Positions 48,101 through 55,900 of a stretch of 64,000 nt of DNA are shown in pieces. The notes below the pieces were generated by a model. That model saw nothing but the letters and a program-made list of their open reading frames with translations, made no database searches and was not told the origin of the DNA. Every line of letters begins with the position of its first letter. Position 1 is the stretch's first letter. Where the stretch lies: NCBI RefSeq assembly GCF_002105535.1, contig NZ_CP015848.1:806907-870906 (forward strand). The letters are read 5' to 3'. The translations under genes were made by a program, and so were the position numbers. Source of the DNA: Magnetospirillum sp. ME-1. GTDB lineage: Bacteria; Pseudomonadota; Alphaproteobacteria; Rhodospirillales; Magnetospirillaceae.

Positions 48101-48580
48101 TTCCCGCGCCAGGCCAAGGAAGGCGGGCTGTGCATCGCCGACTTCTTCCGGCCGGTGTCCGACCCGGTGCGCGACGTCATCGGCCTGCAGGTGGTGACCA
48201 TGGGCAAGCGCGCCACCGAGGTGGCCCAGGACTGGTTCAAGGCCGACAAGTACCAGGACTACCTCTACCTGCATGGCCTGTCGGTGGAGATGGCCGAGGC
48301 CATGGCGGAATACGTCCACAAGCGCATCCGCTCGGAACTGGGCTTCGCCGCCGAGGACGCCGCCGACATGGACAAGCTGTTGAAGCAGAACTATCGCGGC
48401 TCGCGCTTCTCGTTCGGCTATCCCGCCTGCCCGCGCGTCGAGGACCAGACCCAGCTTCTGGCCCTGCTGGGCTCTGACCGCATCGGCGTGACGCTCTCCG
48501 AGGAATTCCAGCTCGAGCCCGAGCAATCCACCTCGGCCATCGTCACCGTGCATCCGCAGGCCAAGTATTTCAGCGTGTGA
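45107..48580 (+). CDS. metH: cobalamin-dependent methionine synthase
   Basis: The 1157-residue protein has all four MetH modules. The homocysteine domain (about 1-305) ends in GGCCGTTPPH with zinc Cys residues. The pterin domain (about 340-610) has FLSIGERCNANGSKKF. The B12 cap and binding domains follow (about 640-860; KGDVHDIGKNLVDIIL carries the cobalt-ligating His). The SAM-binding reactivation domain runs to the end (about 905-1157; RGSRFSFGYPACP). It makes Met from homocysteine and methyl-THF. It follows metF by nine bases. No cobalamin riboswitch is seen in front of it or the operon. Confidence 0.97.
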   Translation: MTNILDHLRDRVLLCDGGTGALVQAMNLNVEKDFLGLENCTEILVKSRPDVIRSIHERYYEAGADMVEADTFGASPITLAEFGIAERAFELNQAAIELAWEAAERFKGDGRTRFVLGAIGPGTKLPSLGHIGYDELEAAYVVQAAGQIAGGVSAFLVETCQDPLQIKAAVNGCKIANAKAGTDVPVFVQVTVETTGTLLVGADIAAAATVVQSLGVPLMGLNCAAGPQEMGEHFKWLIDNWTGFVSIQPNAGLPELVDGQTRYPLLPEELAIWHERFVAQGANLLGGCCGTTPPHISATNEMLKRIGNGSRPSPVKRTVHWVPSVASLYTQVPLKQENAFLSIGERCNANGSKKFRDLQDAEDWDGITAIAREQVKEGSHTLDVCTAFVGRNEVADMTEVVSRLRGAVTTPLVIDSTELPVLEAGLKLYGGKAILNSINFENGEKDAADRLVLARKFGAAVVALTIDEDGMAKDAASKLRIARRLYDFAVNQHGLPASDLLFDPLTFTICTGNEDDRKLAVETLDAIEQIARDMPECGIVLGLSNVSFGLKPAARQVLNSVFIDHAIKRGMTGAIVHVSKIVPLHTLPEEEVKAAEDLIYDRDPQALSRYIALFGDRKASEVKKERPAKAEDRLKQRIIDGDRTGLEDDLSQVMAEGWKPLDIINTLLLDGMKVVGELFGSGKMQLPFVLQSAETMKASVAFLEPHMEKAEGQQKATMVLATVKGDVHDIGKNLVDIILTNNGYKVINIGIKQPVAEIIKAAKEHKADAIGMSGLLVKSTVIMRENLEEMTAAGIDVPVLLGGAALTRKYVEEDCVKAYGSGRVAYARDAFDGLDLMAKVADKSFDDHVAAKAANPHRPGSPSRTLGEAAQPATRPVDWDEINLRRAELHRDVPAPVPPFWGSRVIESAPLQNLIPFLNETMLYQFHWGYRKQGKSIEEFKTWAHKEIRPIAMDMLKRCAKEEILRPQAAYGYWKAASDGDCVVLFAEDGKTEVARFPFPRQAKEGGLCIADFFRPVSDPVRDVIGLQVVTMGKRATEVAQDWFKADKYQDYLYLHGLSVEMAEAMAEYVHKRIRSELGFAAEDAADMDKLLKQNYRGSRFSFGYPACPRVEDQTQLLALLGSDRIGVTLSEEFQLEPEQSTSAIVTVHPQAKYFSV

Positions 48581-48588
48581 TCCCTTTC

Positions 48589-48622
48589 GGGGGAGGTGAA
48601 GGAAATTCCTTTGACCTCCCCC
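48589..48622 (+). terminator. hairpin after metH
   Basis: GGGGGAGGT (48589-48597) pairs with ACCTCCCCC (48614-48622), with an inner dyad AAGGAAATTCCTT. No T run follows. It probably ends or stabilises the metF-metH message. Confidence 0.6.
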
Positions 48623-48669
48623 GCCCCAAGAGCTGGAATGGCGGCCGAACCACTTTTGGGGAGAGGTCC

Positions 48670-49650
48670 ATGTCCTTCGCGTCCCTGGCCCGCGCCGCTT
48701 TTGCCGGCGCCGCCCTGCTTCTCGCCGCCGCCCTGCCGGCCCAAGCCGAGACACCCGCCCAGAAGGGCGATCAGGTGGGCGGCTGGCACCGCTTCAAGCT
48801 GGGCGGTTTCGAGGTCACCGCGCTCTATGACGGCTATATCGACCTGCCGCAAAAGGTGCTGCTGAACATCAGCGCCAAGAGCACGGAAGAGCTGCTGCGC
48901 CGCATGTTCGTGGATTACGGCAAGGGCATCCAGACGGCGGTCAACGCCTACCTGGTCCATACCGGCAACCGGCTGGTGCTGGTGGATGCCGGCACCGCCA
49001 AGGCCTTCGGCCCGACGCTGGGCTTCATTCCCGACAACATCCGCGCCGCCGGCTACGACCCCGCCCAGGTGGATGCGGTGCTGCTGACCCACCTGCATCC
49101 CGACCACGCCGCCGGGTTGCTCACCGCCGACGGCAAGGCGGTCTTCCCCAACGCCGACATCTGGGTCGCCAAGGCCGAGGCCGATTTCTGGCTGGACGAG
49201 GCGGTGGCCGCCAAGATGCCGGAAGGCAACCGGGTGTTCTTCAAGATGGCCCGCGACGCGGTGGCCCCCTACAAGGCGGCCGGCAAGTTCCACGCCCTCA
49301 GCGGCCAGGTGGGCCTGCCCGCCGGCATCGCGGCGGTGGACACCAATGGCCACACGCCGGGCCACACCTCCTACCTGCTGACCTCCCAGGGCCAGAGCCT
49401 CTTGGTGCTGGGCGATCTGGTGCATAACCACGCGGTGCAGTTCGCCCACCCCGAGGTCGCCTTCGAATACGACAGCGACAAGGCCCAGGCGGTGAAGACC
49501 CGCAAGAAGGTGTTCGCCGACGCGGCGAGGCAAAGGCTGTGGGTGGCGGGCGCCCACCTGCCCTTCCCCGGCATCGGCCATGTGCGCGCCGAAGGCAAGG
49601 CCTTCGCCTGGGTGCCGCTGGAATACTCGCCGCTGCGCGCCGACCGCTGA
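48670..49650 (+). CDS. exported metallo-beta-lactamase-fold hydrolase
   Basis: The 326-residue protein has a Sec signal peptide (cleavage near ALPAQAE). The metal motif of the fold is THLHPDHAAGL, with further ligands in NGHTPGHTSYLL, LGDLVHNH (Asp/His) and VAGAHLPFPGIGH. It resembles periplasmic MBL proteins related to quorum-quenching lactonases and sulfur-metabolism hydrolases. The substrate is not predictable from sequence. The start at 48670 gives the signal peptide. It follows metH without an obvious link. Confidence 0.88.
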   Translation: MSFASLARAAFAGAALLLAAALPAQAETPAQKGDQVGGWHRFKLGGFEVTALYDGYIDLPQKVLLNISAKSTEELLRRMFVDYGKGIQTAVNAYLVHTGNRLVLVDAGTAKAFGPTLGFIPDNIRAAGYDPAQVDAVLLTHLHPDHAAGLLTADGKAVFPNADIWVAKAEADFWLDEAVAAKMPEGNRVFFKMARDAVAPYKAAGKFHALSGQVGLPAGIAAVDTNGHTPGHTSYLLTSQGQSLLVLGDLVHNHAVQFAHPEVAFEYDSDKAQAVKTRKKVFADAARQRLWVAGAHLPFPGIGHVRAEGKAFAWVPLEYSPLRADR

Positions 49651-49735
49651 GAAAACGCGATGGGAGCGGCGGGTCGCTTGAATCCCGTTGACCCGCCCTC
49701 CGCACCCGCTATGATCCCGCCACCATTCTTGCGGT

Positions 49736-49821
49736 GCCCCAGTGGCGGAATGGTAGACGCGGCAGACTCAAAATCTGTTGCCGGCAACGGCGTGCTGGTT
49801 CGAGTCCGGCCTGGGGCACCA
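49736..49821 (+). tRNA. tRNA-Leu (anticodon CAA)
   Basis: The 86-nt class II tRNA has a GCCCCAG/CTGGGGC acceptor stem, anticodon loop CTCAAAA (anticodon CAA), a long variable arm, a T loop TTCGAGT and an encoded CCA end. It reads UUG. Confidence 0.96.
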
Positions 49822-49897
49822 ACGAATTGAATCTCCCCGGCTTTGCATGTGGCCGCCGATTGAAGGACAATGGCCGTCCTTGTCGAGAGGCCTCCCC

Positions 49898-52822
49898 ATG
49901 ACCCCTCCGGTCTTCACCATTCCGCCCGGCGCGGCGTTCGTCGATACCCTGGCCGGCCATCTGCTGGCCGAGGCGGGCGACGATCCGCTGGCCCTGGCCG
50001 ACATGGAGATTCTGCTGCCCACCCGGCGCGCCTGCCGGGCCATGAGCGACGCCTTCCTGCGCCTGTCGGGCGGGCGGCCGCTGCTGCTGCCCCGCTTGCG
50101 GCCCCTGGGCGACATGGACGAGGAGGAGATGGAGCTTTCGGGCGCCGATCCCCTGGATCTGCCGCCCGCCATCAGCCCCATCGAGCGGGTGCTGATCCTG
50201 GCCCGCCTGATCCTGACCGCCGCCAAGGCCCAGAAGGGGCATGTGCCCAGCCCCGACCAGGCGGTGCGCCTCGCCTCGGAACTGGCCAAGCTGCTGGATT
50301 CCGTGCAGGTGGAGCGCCTGGACTTCGCCGCCCTGGCCAGGCTGGTGCCCGAGGATTACGCCGGGCATTGGCAGCTGACGCTGGACTTCCTCAAGATTCT
50401 CACCGAAGCCTGGCCCAGGATCCTGGCCGAGCGCGGCGTGCTCGACCCCGAGGATCGCCTCAACCGGGTGATGGCGGCCCAGATCGAATCCTGGCGGGCC
50501 AGGCCCCCCGCCCACAAGGTGGTCGCTGCCGGCTCCACCGGTTCGCGCCCCGCCACCGCCGATCTGCTGGCGGCGGTGGCATTGCTGCCCGCCGGCCGGG
50601 TGGTGCTGGCCGGGCTCGACCGCGAGATGGATGACGAGTCCTGGGCGGCGCTCGACCCCGCCCATCCCCAGTACGGCCTGAAGGCCCTGCTGGCCCGGCT
50701 GGGGGTGGAGCGCGGCACGGTGCGCCCCCTGACGCCCGACGTGGATCTGCGCCAGGACCGGGTGCGCCTGCTGGCCGAGGCCATGCGCCCCGCCGCCACC
50801 TGCGAGGCCTGGCGCGACCTGCCCGCCCTCGATCCCAGGGTACTGGACGGCATCTGGCGCCTGGACGCCCCCACGCCGCGCGAGGAAGCGGGCGCCATCG
50901 CCCTGATGATGCGGTCCGAGATGGACCGCGAGGGCCATACCTGCGCCCTGGTCACCCCCGATCGCGGGCTGGCCCGGCGGGTGGCCGGCGAGTTGGAACG
51001 CTGGGGCATCCATATCGACGATTCCGCCGGACGGCCGCTGGGTCTCACCGAGCCGGGCGGCTTCCTGCGCCTCGTCGCCGCCATGGTGGCCGAAGAGTTC
51101 GCCCCCCAGCCGCTGCTGGCCTGCCTCAAGCATCCCCTGGCGGCGGGCGGCATGGAGGCCGGAGCCTTCCGCGCCCTGGTCCGCCGGCTGGAGCGTCTGG
51201 CGCTGCGCGGCCCCCGCCCGGCCCCCGGCGTGGCGGGACTGCGTCAGGTGGTGAAGGAGCCGCGCCTGTCCTCGTGGCTGGCCGATCTGGAGACCATGGC
51301 CGCACCTTTGGCCGACCGGCTGAATGCCGGGGACGCCTCGCTGGCCCAGGTGCTGCGCGCCCATATGGAATTCGCCGAATGGCTGGCCGGCGACGACCAG
51401 TTGCCCGGCCCGGCCCGGCTGTGGCGGGGCGAGGCCGGCGAGGCCGCCGCCCGCTTCGCCGCCGATCTGGCCGCCGCCGCCCCCGCTTTGGGGGAACTGG
51501 CGGGGCGCAGCTATCCTGCCCTGTTCGACGAGCTCATGGCCGCGGTGGCGGTGCGTTCCAGTTGGGACCACCACCCCCGCCTGTTCATCTGGGGACCGCT
51601 GGAGGCCCGCCTGCAGCATGCCGACCTGCTGATCCTGGGCGGGCTCAACGAGGGCACCTGGCCCGCCGCGGCCGAGGCCGACCCGTGGATGAGCCGCCCC
51701 ATGCGCGCCGCCTTCGGGCTTGCGCCGCCGGAGCGCCGCATCGGCCTGGCCGCCCACGACTTCGCTCAAGGAGCGGCGGCGCCCCGGGTGGTGCTAAGCC
51801 GCTCCGCCCGGGTCGATGGCACCCCCACGGTACCGTCGCGCTGGCTGATGCGGCTCGACGCGGTGATGACCGGCTCGGGTCTCGCCTTCGACCAGGATGC
51901 CGGCCAGTGGCTGGACTGGCACGCTTTGCTCGACCGCCCCGAGTCCTGGAAGCGCCCGGAGATTCCCGCCCCCGCTCCGCCGGTTTCGGCGCGCCCCCGG
52001 CGGCTTTCGGTCACCGAGATCGAGACCTGGATGCGCGACCCCTACGCCATCTACGCCAAGCATGTCCTGCGTCTGAGGGCGCTGGACCCCATCGACGCCG
52101 ATCCGGGCGCGGCGGAATACGGCAGCATGGTTCACGCCGCGCTGGAGGCCTTCCTCAAGGCCTGGCCCCGCGACCTTCCCGCCGACCCGGAAGCCGAATT
52201 GCTGCGTATCGGCCGCCAGGTGTTCGAGGCCGAAGCGGTCTCACCCGCCTTGTGGGCCTTCTGGTGGCCGCGCTTCCAGTCCGTGGCCCGCTGGGTGGCG
52301 GCCAAGGAACGGGGCCGCCGCCACGGCGTGCGCCGGGTGCATGCCGAGACGGGGGGCGCGCTGGAGATCGCCGCGCCCGCCGGCCCCTTTCTGCTCACCG
52401 CCAAGGCCGACCGCATCGACGAGATGGCGGACGGGACCCTCAGCCTGATCGACTACAAGACCGGCACGCCGCCCCGCGCCCGCGAGGTGGCGGCCGGTTT
52501 CGCGCCGCAATTGCCGCTGGAGGCGGTGATCGCCCGCCATGGCGGCTTCGGCGGCATTGCCGCAGCAGAGGTCTCGGACCTGCTGTACTGGCATCTCAAG
52601 GGGGGAACGGCGGGGGGCGAGGAACGGCAGGCGGGCGCAGACCCCGCCGCCCTGGCCGCCGAGGCTCTGGAGGGCCTGCACGCCCTGGTCGCGGTGTTCG
52701 ATGATCCGGCCACGCCCTACGCCGCCCGGCCCCATCCCGAGCACGCCCCCAAATATTCCGACTACCTGCATCTGGCCCGCGTGCGCGAATGGGCCAGCGG
52801 CGGCGAGGATTCCGAGGATTAG
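49898..52822 (+). CDS. addB: double-strand break repair protein AddB (alphaproteobacterial type)
   Basis: The 974-residue protein has the alphaproteobacterial AddB layout. Its N-terminal helicase-like domain has MEILLPTRRACRAMSDAFLR instead of a Walker A. Further motifs are GGLNEGTWPAAAEADPWMSRPMR split over the middle, LSVTEIETWMRDPYAIYAKH and a C-terminal PD-(D/E)xK nuclease (YGSMVHAALEAFL; ADRIDEMADG; SLIDYKTGTPP). AddAB resects DNA ends for RecA. The start at 49898 is the first Met after the tRNA; a start at 49778 would lie inside the tRNA. addA, which usually follows, is not here: the next feature is a palindromic repeat and a convergent gene. Confidence 0.93.
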   Translation: MTPPVFTIPPGAAFVDTLAGHLLAEAGDDPLALADMEILLPTRRACRAMSDAFLRLSGGRPLLLPRLRPLGDMDEEEMELSGADPLDLPPAISPIERVLILARLILTAAKAQKGHVPSPDQAVRLASELAKLLDSVQVERLDFAALARLVPEDYAGHWQLTLDFLKILTEAWPRILAERGVLDPEDRLNRVMAAQIESWRARPPAHKVVAAGSTGSRPATADLLAAVALLPAGRVVLAGLDREMDDESWAALDPAHPQYGLKALLARLGVERGTVRPLTPDVDLRQDRVRLLAEAMRPAATCEAWRDLPALDPRVLDGIWRLDAPTPREEAGAIALMMRSEMDREGHTCALVTPDRGLARRVAGELERWGIHIDDSAGRPLGLTEPGGFLRLVAAMVAEEFAPQPLLACLKHPLAAGGMEAGAFRALVRRLERLALRGPRPAPGVAGLRQVVKEPRLSSWLADLETMAAPLADRLNAGDASLAQVLRAHMEFAEWLAGDDQLPGPARLWRGEAGEAAARFAADLAAAAPALGELAGRSYPALFDELMAAVAVRSSWDHHPRLFIWGPLEARLQHADLLILGGLNEGTWPAAAEADPWMSRPMRAAFGLAPPERRIGLAAHDFAQGAAAPRVVLSRSARVDGTPTVPSRWLMRLDAVMTGSGLAFDQDAGQWLDWHALLDRPESWKRPEIPAPAPPVSARPRRLSVTEIETWMRDPYAIYAKHVLRLRALDPIDADPGAAEYGSMVHAALEAFLKAWPRDLPADPEAELLRIGRQVFEAEAVSPALWAFWWPRFQSVARWVAAKERGRRHGVRRVHAETGGALEIAAPAGPFLLTAKADRIDEMADGTLSLIDYKTGTPPRAREVAAGFAPQLPLEAVIARHGGFGGIAAAEVSDLLYWHLKGGTAGGEERQAGADPAALAAEALEGLHALVAVFDDPATPYAARPHPEHAPKYSDYLHLARVREWASGGEDSED

Positions 52823-52834
52823 AGTTTGTCCGAC

Positions 52835-52943
52835 TTAGGCTGAAACCCATTCCCCTCACCGTCACCCCCGGACTTGATCCGGGGGGCCATGGATGGCCGG
52901 GTCAAGCCCGGCCATGACGAGTGGATGGAGTGCTTCAGCCTAA
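52835..52943. repeat. palindromic repeat inside a larger inverted repeat
   Basis: The core (52861-52918) is a dyad of two hairpins, CCCCCGGACTTGATCCGGGGG and GGCCGGGTCAAGCCCGGCC, related to the element at 10282-10380. It is flanked by a second inverted pair, TTAGGCTGAA (52835) and TTCAGCCTAA (52934). It lies between convergent addB and the RTX gene. Confidence 0.8.
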
Positions 52944-52961
52944 CCCAGACAGACTCCAGGA

Positions 52962-55900
52962 TCAGATCGCCAGGTGGAAGTTGGTGTTGTCCAGCGCGCT
53001 GGTATTGACGTTGTTCAGCGTGGCGACCAGGTGGGAATTGGCGTTGTCGGCGGCGGCCATGTTGGTGGTATGCCAGACCTCCACGTCGGTGCCGTTCTGG
53101 ATGGCGACCACGCCGTCGCCGGTCCCGAAATTCTGGGCCGTCCCGGTGATGGTGGTGGTTCCCTCGGCATAATCGGCAACCGCCAGGGTCCCGCTGCTGC
53201 CCAGGCTGAAACTGGTGTTGGAGAGCGAGATGCTGTCCGTGGCGGTATCGAAATCGGTAATGACGGCGGTGGCGGTGGCCGATGAATCGAGGACGAAGAC
53301 ATCTGCTCCGGCCCCGCCGGTCAGGGTGTTGGTGCCATCCCGACCGGCCAGGGTGTCGTTGCCCGCGCCGCCCACCAGGGTGTCGTTGCCCAGCGTGCCG
53401 GTGATACTGAAGTTCAGATCCGCCGCATTGATGGTGCTGGCGCTGCCGACCACATAGCCGCCATCGGAGACGATGGCGGACGTCGAACTGCCCTTGTAAA
53501 TGTAGAGGGCGTCGTCAAGGGTGGAATAGAAACCGTCGCCGATGACGCCGCCGGTCCGCGCCGATCCGCCGGTCAGCGAGGCCTGCCCGTCGTTATAGGT
53601 GGCGGCCACCTCGAAGCCCGAGACGTCCACGTGGGACCCGGTCAGCGACAGGTCGATGTGGTCGGTGCCCGAGGTGAAGTCGGTGATGACATCACGGCTT
53701 GCATCGACGGAATCGCTGGGGTCTGTGATGACGAAGGTGTCACTGCCCGCACCGCCGGTATAGGTGTCAGCCCCCGCCCCCCCGATGAAACTGTCGTTGC
53801 CGGTCCCGCCGATGAAGGTATCGGCATAGGACGAACCGACCAGAACCTCCACATTGACAACGGTGTCTGTGCCGCCGGTATGCACCACGGTCGCAGTGCC
53901 ACCGCTGACGGTGGCCTCGATGCCGATACCGCTGTTGATGAAGCTGGCCGTATCCGTTCCCTGGCCGCCGTCCAGGTAGTGAGAGCCACTCCCCGACGTG
54001 AGGAGATCGGCGAAATCCGATCCCTGGACCCCGGATATGCCGCTCAGAGTATCGGTATAGGCGCCGTGATAGGCCGTGCCGGCACCCAGATCGACGATGA
54101 CGCCGCTGGTTTGGTCGCCGTAATTGATCGTGGTGGTACCCGCGCTGCCGCCCAGGGTGTTGTTGCCGTCACCGCCGGTCAGCACCCAGCTTCCGGTGCC
54201 ACCGGTCAAGGTATCGGCATAGTCGCCACCAACGACCTCGGTTACCGAGGAACTGAGCCCCACCGTGGTGGCTCCGCCGATCACCGCGACGGTGCCGCCG
54301 GAGAAATCGGCGACCACGGCACCTGACGCATGGCCGAAATCGGCGATGTCGGTGCCGCCGCCGCCGATCAGGCTGGTATTGCCCGAATGCCAGACAAGGA
54401 TATCGTCGCCGGTATTGCCGGTCAGGGTGGCATCGGTTGCCTTGCCCACCACGATGTAGTCGGTGCCCGCCGTGGTGGCCCCACCCTCGCCAACCACATA
54501 ATGCGTCCCGCCCCCGGTCAGATCGACCAGCTTGTTCATGGCGTTGGCCACGTTGGTGACCTGGCCACCGCCATCCAGAGTCATCACGGTGTCCGAGCCG
54601 CTCCACGTGATATCGCGTACCAGCGATTCCGCCGTGCGGCCGGATACGTTCAAGACCAATGAGCCGTTGGCGCCGGAATTATCGACGGTGAGGTTGGCGG
54701 TGGGCGCCGCCGTCAGGGTAACGGAATCGGTACCGCCGCCGCCGACGAAGGAGCCAGCTGCGGTGCCGTTGGTGGTGACGGAATCGTTGTAGGCGGTACC
54801 GGTCAGGGTCTCCACATTGCTGACCGTATCGGTGCCACCGGTATGCACGACACTCGCCGAGGAGCCAGTGACGGTGGCGGTAATTCCCGCCCCCAGGTTC
54901 GCATAGCTGACGGCATCGACTCCGCTGCCGCCATCCAGGATCTTGGAGCCAGTGCCGCTGAAAAGCGTATCGTTGCCGCCACCGCCGTAAATAGTATCGT
55001 TGCCGTTTCCGCTATAGATTGTGTCAGCTTGACTACTGCCCTTCAGAACAACATCGGCGTTGTTGCCACCTGCGGTGATCACAATAGTCTCGATACTCGT
55101 GAAGGTCTTCGAACTGATGTCTAGCGTTCCGCCTGTCAGCTGCATGTAAAACCAGATTGCGTCAGAATCACCGCTGCTGCCATCGACGACACTTTGAAAT
55201 CCTGGGGTGGAAACATGATCAAAGCTAAGGGTCGAAACACCTGCCCCCGTGGCGATGGTCTCGATTGAGATGAGATCGACAAGATCGAAATGGAAACCAC
55301 TACTACCAGACTGCTGGATTACATCAATACCGGCACCGCCAACGATCGTACCGAAGCTCTGGGGGGTCACGCCCCCGCCCAGAACAAGAGTATTTCCCCC
55401 AGAATTCAGCTCCAGCACCTCGACCCCGGTAACGGTCGCGGCTGATAGGTTGATACTGCCGGCACCGGTAATCGCGAGCGTGTCGGTGCCTCCGCCTCCA
55501 AGGACCGTGACACTGGAGTTGAGCGCGGCACTGCCTGCATACAGGACATCATTTCCGTTACCCAAATCCACAGTGGTCAGGCCGCTACCCACCAGCAAGG
55601 TATCGGCCGACGCGGTGGCGGTGAGCGTGCCGCTGGCATAGCTCAAATCACCATCGGCGAACCGCAGGGTCTCGATCCCGTTCAAGGTGTCGGTGCCGTC
55701 GGTGCCGGTCTGCGCGGCCACGGTCAGAGAACCGCCAGAGATCGAGATGGCGTAGTCGGCCATGTTGCCGGAATACACCGCCACGTCCGTTCCCGAATCG
55801 CCGACGATGGTGTCGTTGCCCTGGCCGCCGGTGATGGTATCGTTGCCGTAAAGGCCCCACAGATACTCAGAGGCATTGCCGCCGTTGATGACGTCGTTGC

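Noticed and set aside
49709-51769. 686-residue frame antisense to addB, considered as a candidate addA
   Set aside because: It has no helicase or nuclease motifs and lies inside addB on the opposite strand.
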